64,000 bases of DNA from CAVUNY01 sp963768585. GTDB lineage: Bacteria > Chloroflexota > Anaerolineae > Anaerolineales > Anaerolineaceae. A program made the translations under genes and the position numbers. Shown piece after piece: positions 51,880 through 59,345 of this stretch. Below the pieces are notes generated by a model that ran no database searches, had not been told where the DNA came from, and worked only from the letters and a program-made list of their open reading frames with translations. The stretch spans positions 186,001 through 250,000 of the forward strand of contig CAVYIF010000019.1 in assembly GCA_963768585.1 (NCBI GenBank). The letters run 5' to 3'. The first letter of the stretch is position 1. Every line of letters starts with the position of its first letter.

Positions 51880-52365
51880 ATGGGCGATTGGAACCGCTCG
51901 ACCAGAGAATGCCGGCTTGAACTTCTGAGTCCGGCGGTTAATGCTGCCATTCAGAAGCATATCGAGCGGTACAATCTCGGCTCGATCTTGAATGACGCCC
52001 TGCTGTGCATTGAGACCACGTCCGAAAGCAAAAAGAAAGGCCTGTTTGGTCTGGGTCGGGCGAAAGTGGTCGTGGCCCATGTCATCCTGACCCCGGTCTG
52101 GCTGGTGTGGGTGGTGACTTCGGATAACGACAGCACGGCCATTTCGGCTCAGATCGAGGATATTGTGGTGACGGATTATGCGGAGTCACCGTTCTACAAG
52201 CAAATTCCCGATACGGGCGTTTTTGTGGAAGGGATCCTTACCGGCCAGGTGGGGACGCACGGCAGCCAGGCGGTCAGCATGTTTATTGGCCTGGGCGAAG
52301 AGTCCGCGGCGGCGCAGTTCAAGCGGACCCTGTTGGATCAGGTTCAGCGGACGCGCAAGCCATAA
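51880..52365 (+). CDS. Protein of unknown function, 161 residues
   Basis: I do not recognise the family. The protein begins MGDWNRSTRECRLELLSPAV, and its core (LCIETTSESKKKGLFGLGRA, VVVAHVILTPVWLVWVVTSD) suggests a PH-like beta fold as in YokE-type proteins. The end is ESAAAQFKRTLLDQVQ, an amphipathic helix. No signal peptide or enzyme motif is visible. AAAGGAG precedes the ATG, 15 bp after the dehydrogenase stop. Codon use is like its neighbours. Confidence 0.7.
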   Translation: MGDWNRSTRECRLELLSPAVNAAIQKHIERYNLGSILNDALLCIETTSESKKKGLFGLGRAKVVVAHVILTPVWLVWVVTSDNDSTAISAQIEDIVVTDYAESPFYKQIPDTGVFVEGILTGQVGTHGSQAVSMFIGLGEESAAAQFKRTLLDQVQRTRKP

Positions 52366-52432
52366 GGTTTGAAAAGGTTAAATCCTGGCGCTGTCAATTG
52401 GGCAGGAATGGCGAATTCTTTTTGGATTTGGG

Positions 52433-52969
52433 ATGGCCACCGAAATTATTTTTGAGACTCACTCGTGGAGTGAAGATAATGAACACGGCGCTGCCTCCGG
52501 CTGGCATGACAGTCCGCTGTCTGCCCGCGGGCAGACAGCGGCGCAAACGCTGGGGGTGCGGCGCCGGGCAGACGGGCTGCGGGCGGTATTTACGTCCGAC
52601 CTCAGCCGGGCGATAGAGACGGCGCGCATCGCTTTTACGGGGTCAACCGTCCCGCTGTTTTACGATTGGCGTTTGCGAGAATGCGATTACGGCGAGTGGA
52701 ATGGTCTGCCCGCGGCTCGGGTGCACGGCGACCGTGCGCGCTACCTCGACCAGCCCTATCCGGGGGGCGAGAGCTGGCGACAGGCGGTCGGCCGGGTGGG
52801 GTACTTCCTGGGCGACCTGCACCTGCGTTGGCAGGATACGCGCGTGTTGGTGATTGGCCATATCGCTACCCGTTGGGCCTTTGAGTATTTTCTCAATGGC
52901 GTTCCCCTGGAGGAGTTGGTCGACGCTGATTTTTCCTGGCAGGAAGGCTGGGAATACCGCTTGACATGA
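52433..52969 (+). CDS. Histidine-phosphatase-fold protein with variant RHG motif
   Basis: The 178-residue protein follows the phosphoglycerate-mutase-like pattern (SPLSARGQTAAQTLGVRRR, VFTSDLSRAIETARIAF, LRECDYGEWNGLPAARV, VLVIGHIATRWAFEYFLNG). The second catalytic His (GH) and the Glu region are present. The first motif, usually RHG, reads ETHSWSEDNEHGAASGW, so the His is kept but Arg and Gly are not. I recall related proteins with ETH in other bacteria, so it may be a distinct subfamily. A 28-bp perfect palindrome (52514-52541) lies in the conserved PLSARGQTAA codons. Its stop overlaps the UvrA-like ATG. Confidence 0.85.
   Translation: MATEIIFETHSWSEDNEHGAASGWHDSPLSARGQTAAQTLGVRRRADGLRAVFTSDLSRAIETARIAFTGSTVPLFYDWRLRECDYGEWNGLPAARVHGDRARYLDQPYPGGESWRQAVGRVGYFLGDLHLRWQDTRVLVIGHIATRWAFEYFLNGVPLEELVDADFSWQEGWEYRLT
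52514..52541. repeat. 28-bp perfect palindrome inside the histidine-phosphatase gene
   Basis: CCGCTGTCTGCCCG is followed at once by its exact reverse complement, with no spacer. It encodes PLSARGQTA, a region that is itself fairly conserved in the family, so it is not simply an insertion. Confidence 0.85.
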
Positions 52970-55375
52970 AAGCGATTCGCATCACCCATGCCCGCCTGCA
53001 CAATCTGAAGAACATTTCGCTGGAGATCCCCCGCCAGCAGTTGGTTGCCATCACCGGCGTCAGCGGGTCCGGCAAATCGACCCTGGCTTTCGACCTGGTC
53101 TATGAATTTGGCCGCCGGCGCTACCTGCAGTCGATTGGCATGTTCACCGACCTGATCGAAGAGGGCGGCTGCGAGCGAATCACCGGGTTGGGTCCGGCGA
53201 TTGCCGTCCAGCAGGGCATCATCCGCCAGAACAACCCGCGCTCCAACGTTGGCACCCGTTCTGGCATCTTCACCTTTCTGCGCTTGCTTTACGTATACGA
53301 AGGCCAATCGCCCTGTCCGGCTTGCGGCGCGCTGCGGCCGATTAACGAACCCTGTCCACACTGTGGACAGGCAGTGCCTGGGCTGCAAAGCGGGTATTTT
53401 TCTAATAATTCGTCGCTCGGCATGTGCTTACGCTGCCAGGGGCACGGCACACTCTACGAGTTGAATATGGAACGCCTGCTGCCCACCCCTCACACCACCC
53501 TGCGCCAGATGCTGGGGAATGCCGGCTGCCAGTCCACCTTTAATTACCTGTTGAAAGGGATGCTCAAGGAGTATGCAGACCGGCCTTTTGAGCAGGCGCC
53601 CGAGGACGTACGCAGCAATTTCCTCTACGGCATGCCGGTGGGCGATGGGCGCCTCAGCCACAACCTGAGCCAGCCACCTGCGCTCGAAATTTATAAAGGG
53701 GCGCGAGGTGAACGGCTGCCTCGACTACCGCGTTTGTCCCGAATGCGGCGGCGACCGGGTCAGCGCCGAGGCGCGCCAGGTAACGCTGAGCGGGCTGCAC
53801 ATCGGCCAGTTGAGCCGTATGACCCTGGCTGAGTTGGGATCTTTTCTTTGTTCCCTGTCGGAACAGGCGCAGCTTTCCCCCTTGGGCAAAAACCTGCTCG
53901 GCGACATTCGCAATCGCCTCCAAACCCTGCACGCCAACGGCCTCTCGCATCTCACCCTCTACCGCAGCCTACCTTCGCTGAGCGGAGGCGAACTGCAGCG
54001 CCTGTTTCTCTCCACCCACATCGGTTCGGAGCTGGATTCACTGATCTACGTGCTGGATGAACCGACAATTGGGCTGCATGAGGTGGAAAAACAGCGCCTG
54101 CTGTCCCAACTGCGTGTCCTTCAGTCCCTGGGCAACACCATTTTGCTGGTGGAGCACGATCCCCACCTGATTGCCGCCGCAGATCACATTATCGACATCG
54201 GTCCGCTGGCGGGCAGTGCCGGAGGAGAAATCGTTTATCAGGGCGATTATTCCGGCCTGCTGGCTGCGCCGCACTCGGTGACCGGCAGCTACCTTTCGGG
54301 GCGCGCCAGGCTGCCTGCCAGAGAGATAAAGCCCATCCTGCCCGCTGCGGCCCATCTCAAGCTGTCTGAGGTGCGCACCAATAACCTGCAGGGGGTGGAA
54401 GTGCACATTCCCCTCGGCGCGCTGGTGGGGGTCGCCGGGGTATCCGGCAGCGGTAAGAGTTCGCTGGTGATGAAAACCCTGGTCCCGCTGCTCGATCGTT
54501 GTTTCACGCGGCGCGGCCGCCCGGCGGACGAAAACGGCGATGTCGATCCAGGAGAGGAGCCGTCGGTCTTCTTTGCCGGGGCACGCCTGGAGGGTACGGA
54601 GCGGATTCGCGGCTTCAGCGCCGTGTCGCAGCAGCCCATTGGCCGCCATGACAACTCCAATCCGGCGACCTATCTCAAGATCTGGGCGCCCATCCGCAAG
54701 CTTTTTGCGCGCTCTGCCGAAGCCCAGGCGCGCGGTTTCGCCCCAGGCTATTTTTCATTCAATGCCGGTGGGGCCTGCCCAACCTGCTCGGGCAGCGGCA
54801 AGCGGCGCATCTGGCTGGGTGGGGCGTATTTCGCCAACCAGGTCTGTCCCACCTGCCAGGGCCGGCGCTTCCAGGCGGAGGTGCTCAAGGTCCATTACCA
54901 GGGTAAGACGATTCTGGACGTGCTGCAGATGACGGTTGACGAGGCGTATGCTTTCTTTGCCGGCGAGACCGCCATCGTGCGCGTTCTGGAGGTGCTGGCG
55001 CGCAGTGGGATGGGGTATTTGCCGCTCGGCCAACCCGCCCCAACCTTGAGCGGCGGTGAAGCCCAGCGCATCAAGCTGGCCTATGAGATCAGCCGCAATC
55101 GGGCGGGCCACACCCTGTATATTCTGGATGAGCCGACCATTGGGCTGAGCCTGTACGATACCGGGCGCCTGATGCACCTCCTGGACGAATTGGTCCGCAA
55201 AGGCAGCACGGTGCTGGTGGTCGAGCACGACCCGGTCGTCCTGTCAAACTGTGATTGGTTGATTGAACTCGGCCCGGGCGGCGGCAGCGAGGGTGGGCGC
55301 GTCATCGCCCAGGGCTCCCCGGCGCAGCTGCGGGAAAATCCGGACTCCATCACGGGACCCTACCTGTATGCCTGA
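52966..55375 (+). CDS. UvrA-like ABC ATPase lacking most of the UvrB-binding domain (one frameshift)
   Basis: Two ABC modules are seen. The first has Walker A GVSGSGKST and the signature SLSGGELQRLFLSTHIG with LIYVLDEPTIGL; the second has GVSGSGKSS and LSGGEAQRIKLAYEIS with LYILDEPTIGL. Zinc-finger-type Cys pairs are present (CPACG..CPHCG, CPECGGD, CPTCSGSG..CPTCQGRR). From the first Cys cluster the sequence goes almost directly to SGYFSNNSSLGMCLRCQGHG, so the UvrB-binding domain is missing. With one surplus G removed at 53698-53701 (LEIYKG to REVNGCLDYRVCPECG), the protein has about 802 residues against about 940 for UvrA. This is a UvrA2/drug-resistance-type paralogue rather than the housekeeping repair protein. 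Confidence 0.87.
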
Positions 55376-56357
55376 AGCGTTTTCCACTTTTCCAGGCGAT
55401 GAGTGGGAGACTGCCGCTCCCCAGACTCTGGCGTTGAATGCGGAAAAGCTGGCTGCTGCGGGAGACATGCTGGCTCGCCCGGGCTCGAATGCCGCTGCCT
55501 TCCTGGTCGTGCGCCGTGGAAAAATCGCCTGGGAGCAGGTTTATCACGGGACCAGCCGTTACGACCGCCATCACCTGTTCTCCGTCACCAAAAGCGTGCT
55601 CTCCTCCCTGGTGGGGATCGCCCTGCAGGATGGGCTGCTCGAAAGCCCCGACCAGCCGGTCCTCGACTTTTTCCCGGAGGTCCATCCCGATCCCTCCGAC
55701 CCGCTGCGCCTGCTCACCCTGCGCCACTTGCTGGCGATGGCCTCCGGTTTGCTGTGGCCGCGCAAAGGCTGGCATGAGATCATGGTCGAGCGCCTGCGGC
55801 ACAGTCCGGATTGGGTTCAGTTCATCCTTGGCCTGCCTGTGCGCCGCGAAGAGATCGGCAAATTCCATTACTGCAGCGCCGCCTCGCATTTGCTTTCCGC
55901 CATTCTAACCCGGGTTTCCGGCCAGAACGTGTGTGATTATGCCCGCCAGCGGTTGTTTGCACCCCTGGGAATCGCGCATGTGATTTCCGGCTCCGCCTGG
56001 GAAACTGACCCGCAGGGCATCACCCTGGGCGGTTGGGGGCTGCACCTTTCAGCCCGCGAAATCGCGCGCTTTGGCTGGCTGTACGTTTCGGGCGGGCATT
56101 GGGGCGGGCGCGCCCTGATCCCCGAGACCTGGGTGCAGCAGTCTACCCGGCCCGCCAGTCCGGCCAGCCCGGGCTACGGCTACCAGTGGTGGCTGCGGCC
56201 CGTGGGTCGCTACCAGGTCTTTGCCGCGCTGGGCGTGGGCGGGCAGTACCTGTTCTGCATTCCCGAACAGCAGTTGGTCGTGGTCATCCTCTCCCGCTTT
56301 TCTTCCCGCTGGACCGACCGTTGGAATATCGTAGAAGGGTTATTAGCAGAAAGATAA
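55368..56357 (+). CDS. Serine hydrolase, class C beta-lactamase fold
   Basis: The 329-residue protein has the S-x-x-K motif in HHLFSVTKSVLSSLVGIAL, the Tyr motif as YCSAASHLLSAIL (Y-C-S in place of Y-x-N) and GGWGLHLSAREIARFGWLYV with WLRPVGRYQVFAALGVGGQY near the end. This is the beta-lactamase/DD-peptidase/esterase superfamily. No signal peptide is present, so it is more likely an intracellular esterase or amidase. ATG 55368 overlaps the UvrA-like stop by 8 bp. The pairing with a UvrA paralogue is unusual. Confidence 0.88.
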   Translation: MPEAFSTFPGDEWETAAPQTLALNAEKLAAAGDMLARPGSNAAAFLVVRRGKIAWEQVYHGTSRYDRHHLFSVTKSVLSSLVGIALQDGLLESPDQPVLDFFPEVHPDPSDPLRLLTLRHLLAMASGLLWPRKGWHEIMVERLRHSPDWVQFILGLPVRREEIGKFHYCSAASHLLSAILTRVSGQNVCDYARQRLFAPLGIAHVISGSAWETDPQGITLGGWGLHLSAREIARFGWLYVSGGHWGGRALIPETWVQQSTRPASPASPGYGYQWWLRPVGRYQVFAALGVGGQYLFCIPEQQLVVVILSRFSSRWTDRWNIVEGLLAER

Positions 56358-56377
56358 GATGCCCTTTTTTGATCTGA

Positions 56378-56408
56378 CCACGGAGGCACGGAGGACACGG
56401 AGAAAATC
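56378..56408 (+). repeat. Dispersed ACCACGGAG repeat
   Basis: ACCACGGAGGCACGGAGGAC followed by ACGGAGAAAAT matches the complement of the repeat at 12884 and is related to 24383. It opens a 281-bp gap that is made almost wholly of repeats. Confidence 0.75.
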
Positions 56409-56448
56409 ATTTTGTGAGGTCACGGAGTGCGAGCGGCGTATGCAGTAG

Positions 56449-56465
56449 GGTGCGCTATGCGCACC
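56449..56465. repeat. Intergenic GGTGCGC-TAT-GCGCACC palindrome
   Basis: Perfect 7-base arms around TAT, preceded by GTA and followed by ACTCCAG. This extended context is shared with the copy at 57216, and the left half with the copy at 48330. Confidence 0.85.
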
Positions 56466-56514
56466 ACTCCAGCTAACCGCAGACCCTGGCACCAGCCTCC
56501 AGGGCAGGCGTAAA

Positions 56515-56582
56515 TACAGATTGACGCAGATAGAACCTTTTTTAGATACTTTTGATCAGCGTTTGTCTGCGAAAATCTGCGG
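56515..56582. repeat. GACGCAGAT/ATCTGCG dispersed inverted repeat
   Basis: ACAGATTGACGCAGATAGAA and, further on, GATCAGCGTTTGTCTGCGAA with AATCTGCGG form a loose inverted repeat of CGCAGAT words. I recall similar CGCAGAT-rich repeats in other environmental genomes. The rest of the gap up to the Nudix start at 56639 holds a ribosome-binding-like GGGGAGTGAG. Confidence 0.65.
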
Positions 56583-56638
56583 TTTATTATCTTTTTTGGT
56601 CCACGGACCAAGGTCCCCGTGGGGAGTGAGAGCGGCAA

Positions 56639-57124
56639 ATGCAGATATCACCTGAGCTAACCTTTTATGAATCTTTACCTAAGAAGCGCATGGGAGCGGG
56701 TTGTTTGTTTTTCGACGAGCAGGGCCGCATCCTGCTGGTGAGACCGACCTACAAACCGACCTGGGAAATTCCAGGTGGAATTGTTGAGCGGGACGAGTCC
56801 CCGCTGCACTGCTGCCGGCGGGAGGTCCATGAAGAACTCGGACTGGTGCGGGATATTGGGGATCTGCTGGTGGTGGATTACAACCGCCCGGCAGGCGCCA
56901 GGACTGAATCGCTGATGTTTATTTTTTCGGGTGGTGTGCTCTCCGCTGAAGAAACAGCTTCTATCCGGCTGCCTTCCAAAGAGTTGAGCGAATACCGGTT
57001 TTTTGAGCCCGGCGCGCTGCCGCCGGAGATGACCCCGACCTTGCGCGCGCGGGTATTGGCGGCCTGCCGGCAGGCTGGCGCGGGTGGCGTCTACCTGGAA
57101 AACCAGCGCCGCCTGCAGGATTAA
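56639..57124 (+). CDS. Nudix hydrolase
   Basis: The 161-residue protein has WEIPGGIVERDESPLHCC followed by RREVHEELGL, giving a full Nudix box (GX5EX7REUXEEXGU) from G of GIVERDE to ELGL. It starts with FYESLPKKRMGAGCLFFDEQ, and the rest of the fold is present (SLMFIFSGGVLSAEETASI, LSEYRFFEPGALPPEM). The substrate is probably a nucleotide or nucleotide sugar. It follows the repeat island and converges with the GNAT gene. Confidence 0.92.
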   Translation: MQISPELTFYESLPKKRMGAGCLFFDEQGRILLVRPTYKPTWEIPGGIVERDESPLHCCRREVHEELGLVRDIGDLLVVDYNRPAGARTESLMFIFSGGVLSAEETASIRLPSKELSEYRFFEPGALPPEMTPTLRARVLAACRQAGAGGVYLENQRRLQD

Positions 57125-57136
57125 CTTCCGCGCCGC

Positions 57137-57188
57137 TACAGGTCAAGCTCCCAGGTTTCGCTGACCAGGTCGTGGCCGAATACAAAGT
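57137..57188 (-). repeat. 52-bp duplicate of the 3' end of the GNAT gene
   Basis: This segment matches 57249-57300 at 50 of 52 positions. It repeats the last codons of the GNAT gene (the HDLVSETWEIDL region) outside the gene. The 60-bp interval between the copies contains a GGTGCGC palindrome. Confidence 0.9.
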
Positions 57189-57215
57189 ATCACATTATCA
57201 ATGGCTGCATAGTAG

Positions 57216-57232
57216 GGTGCGCAGCGCGCACC
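57216..57232. repeat. Intergenic GGTGCGC-AGC-GCGCACC palindrome between two duplicate segments
   Basis: Perfect 7-base arms around AGC, with GTA before and ACTCCAG after, as at 56449. It is flanked by the 52-bp direct repeats 57137-57188 and 57249-57300, as expected if its arrival accompanied the duplication. Confidence 0.85.
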
Positions 57233-57247
57233 ACTCCAGTTGCGAGT

Positions 57248-57754
57248 TTACAGGTCAATCTCCCAGGTTTCGCTGACCAGGTCGTGGCCGAATTCAAAGT
57301 TGGGTTCGCTTTCTACCAGGCGGAACCCGGCTTGTTCGTAAATGTGGCGCGCTGCGCTCAAAATGCTGTTGGTCCATAAAACCATCTTACGGTAGCCGGC
57401 CTGGCGGGCAAAGTGGATGCATTCCTCCACCAGCCTTTTGCCCAGCCCCAGCCCGCGCGCCTTGGGCGCGATCAGCAGCAGGCGCAGTTTGGCTTCTGTC
57501 TCAGACTTCTTCACCACGAAGACCGACCCCACGTTTTCTCCGTCCATCTCGGCGATCCAGCAGCGTTCGCGTTTGGGGTCATGCTGCCGGGCATAATCCG
57601 CCACGATTCCGGCCACCAGGGCCTCAAAATCTTCGCCCCAACCGTATTCCTGGGCATACAGCTTGCCGTGGTTCTGCACCACCCAACCCAGGTCGCCGGG
57701 TAATGGAGGCCGCAGGATATATGCTGCTTTCTGTTCGGAGGCCTCGTTTTTCAT
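57248..57754 (-). CDS. GNAT N-acetyltransferase
   Basis: The 168-residue protein has AAYILRPPLPGDLGWVVQNH and YGWGEDFEALVAGIVADY at the N-terminus, the acetyl-CoA loop LLIAPKARGLGLGKRLVEEC (R/Q-x-x-G-x-G/A) and MVLWTNSILSAARHIYEQAG at the C-terminus. This resembles GNATs fused to MarR regulators elsewhere, here without the regulator. Its last codons are duplicated just downstream (57137-57188). It overlaps the ComB gene stop by 4 bp (ATGA), so both are coupled. Confidence 0.92.
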   Translation of the reverse strand: MKNEASEQKAAYILRPPLPGDLGWVVQNHGKLYAQEYGWGEDFEALVAGIVADYARQHDPKRERCWIAEMDGENVGSVFVVKKSETEAKLRLLLIAPKARGLGLGKRLVEECIHFARQAGYRKMVLWTNSILSAARHIYEQAGFRLVESEPNFEFGHDLVSETWEIDL

Positions 57755-58443
57755 GGCTGACCGGTATCCTTACGCAGCACCAGCCGTCCGTCGTGCCGTT
57801 CGATGTGCAGGGCGAAATCAAAGCGGTCCACTTCCAGGCAGAGGGCGATATCACCTTCCGGCAGCTCCGGCACGGCCGGGTCGAGAAAGTGTTTGATATT
57901 GTCGGCCTGCCAGGCGCGCGCCAGGTAGGGCGCCGGATCGGGCTGCTGACCCAGCAGCAGGGCTTCCAGGTAATCGGCCATGGCCACATCTTCCACACCG
58001 CGATCATTTGGGCGCACGCCGGTTTCGATCAAGGTCACCTCTTCCGGCTGTAGGGCGCGGATCGCGCGGGCTGTGGCCCCTGCCACCACGAAGCTGGCCC
58101 CAAACAAGATGCTGGCCTTAGCGGCGCGCACTGCTCCCTGGGTTCCGGCGCTGGTGCGGTGGATCAAGGTCCGCCCCGAAAGGTCCAACCCGGCCAGGGC
58201 CGATGGAGAATTGCCGAAGTCAAATTCGGGTGGGCGCAGGCCGTTGACCTCGCCCAGGGCCAGCGCCCCGGGGATCTCCCGGCGCAGCGCCAGCGCTTCT
58301 TCGACCGTGCCGGTCAGCAAAATCTCGCGCGCCCCGCCAGCCAGCCCGTAAGCGGCTGTGGTGTAGGCGCGGATTACGTCAATCGCTACCGCCACACCCG
58401 TGGCAGCGGCGCAGGTCTCAAGGGTAGCGCGCTGGATTTTCAT
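57751..58443 (-). CDS. 2-phosphosulfolactate phosphatase-like protein (ComB family)
   Basis: The 230-residue protein shows VAVAIDVIRAYTTAAYGLAG, ALALGEVNGLRPPEFDFGNS and LIHRTSAGTQGAVRAA, the usual ComB pattern (DV-R-TT-A, GNSP and the T-x-x-GT loop), and LIETGVRPNDRGVEDVAMAD at the C-terminus. ComB removes phosphate from 2-phosphosulfolactate in coenzyme M synthesis; in bacteria without that pathway its job is unclear. Position 8 of the first motif is Tyr where Thr is usual (RAYTTA). ATG 58443 is used because homology begins there. Confidence 0.88.
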   Translation of the reverse strand: MKIQRATLETCAAATGVAVAIDVIRAYTTAAYGLAGGAREILLTGTVEEALALRREIPGALALGEVNGLRPPEFDFGNSPSALAGLDLSGRTLIHRTSAGTQGAVRAAKASILFGASFVVAGATARAIRALQPEEVTLIETGVRPNDRGVEDVAMADYLEALLLGQQPDPAPYLARAWQADNIKHFLDPAVPELPEGDIALCLEVDRFDFALHIERHDGRLVLRKDTGQP

Positions 58444-58517
58444 GGGTTTTATTAAACCACGGTTTTCTGTTTTTATAGGCAGTATAATTAATCCATGCGG
58501 GCTCATGAAATTCGATG

Positions 58518-58556
58518 GGTGGTTTTTCGTGGCGCGAAGCGCCACGAAAAACCACC
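58518..58556. repeat. Perfect 18-bp-arm inverted repeat upstream of the DUF2461 gene
   Basis: GGTGGTTTTTCGTGGCGC pairs perfectly with its complement across GAA. The centre GTGGCGC-GAA-GCGCCAC resembles the GGTGCGC-NNN-GCGCACC family. It lies 21 bp before the ATG 58578 in the divergent gap, so it could affect translation or serve as an operator. Confidence 0.85.
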
Positions 58557-58577
58557 AACTACTCAACTGGAGGATGG

Positions 58578-59246
58578 ATGGAGGAAAATTATCTCAAACC
58601 TGTGCTCGATTTCTTGAGCGAGCTCGCCGAGCATAACCAGCGAGACTGGTTCAAGCAGCACCAGGATGTTTACCAGGCTGCCCGCAAGCGTTTCGAAGAT
58701 TTTGTCGACGAGTTAATCATCGCCTACCGTGCCGTGGAAGACCTTGGCCCGCTTACGGCCCATGACTGCGTGATGCGCATCTACCGCGATCTGCGCTTTA
58801 CCCGCGATAAAACGCCGTACCAGACCCACATGGCGGCCTCGATTGCCAAAGGAGGGCGCCATTCGCCGCGTTTTCCGTATTACCTCCACATCGCCCCGCA
58901 CGACCAATCGTTTCTGGCGGGCGGTCTGTATATGACTTCTGGCTCGCAGTTGGCTCGTTTTCGCGAGCAGGTTGACCGTGATTCGGCCCCACTGCGCGCG
59001 ATTTTTAACGACAGCCGCTTCTACCAGGTGTTTGGCGCCCCGGGCGGCGAAAGCTTGAAGACCGCCCCCCAGGGGTATTCGCGTGATCACCCCGATATCG
59101 ATTTGTTGCGCCTGAAACAGGTCACCGTGTCGTATCCCTTGCCCGATGCGCTGGTCCTTTCCCCGACCATCATCGACCATGTGGTTGAAATCTTTACAGT
59201 GATGAAGCCCTTTCTGGATTACCTGAACGAGACAGTGGCAGCCTGA
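58578..59246 (+). CDS. DUF2461 family protein (TIGR02453)
   Basis: The 222-residue protein starts MEENYLKPVLDFLSELAEHN and has RDWFKQHQDVYQAARKRFED, MRIYRDLRFTRDKTPYQTHM and FLAGGLYMTSGSQLARFREQ, the DUF2461 pattern. These proteins are widespread and their function is unknown. ATG 58578 follows GGAGG; an upstream in-frame start at 58515 lies across the palindrome and is unlikely. A strong two-way terminator follows. Confidence 0.9.
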   Translation: MEENYLKPVLDFLSELAEHNQRDWFKQHQDVYQAARKRFEDFVDELIIAYRAVEDLGPLTAHDCVMRIYRDLRFTRDKTPYQTHMAASIAKGGRHSPRFPYYLHIAPHDQSFLAGGLYMTSGSQLARFREQVDRDSAPLRAIFNDSRFYQVFGAPGGESLKTAPQGYSRDHPDIDLLRLKQVTVSYPLPDALVLSPTIIDHVVEIFTVMKPFLDYLNETVAA

Positions 59247-59290
59247 TGCCACCCAAAAAGGGGGCGAATTCACCCCAGGATAAAAATGTA

Positions 59291-59334
59291 TCCAAAAAAA
59301 GGCCGGCGCAACCAGGCGCCGGCCTTTTTTTGGA
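59291..59334. terminator. Strong bidirectional intrinsic terminator
   Basis: Arms of 19 bases with A7 on one side and T7 on the other enclose GGCCGGCGC-AACCAG-GCGCCGGCC. It lies between the DUF2461 gene (+) and the V/A-ATPase operon end (-), with a poly-T in both directions. Confidence 0.92.
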
Positions 59335-59345
59335 TTGATGTTGAT

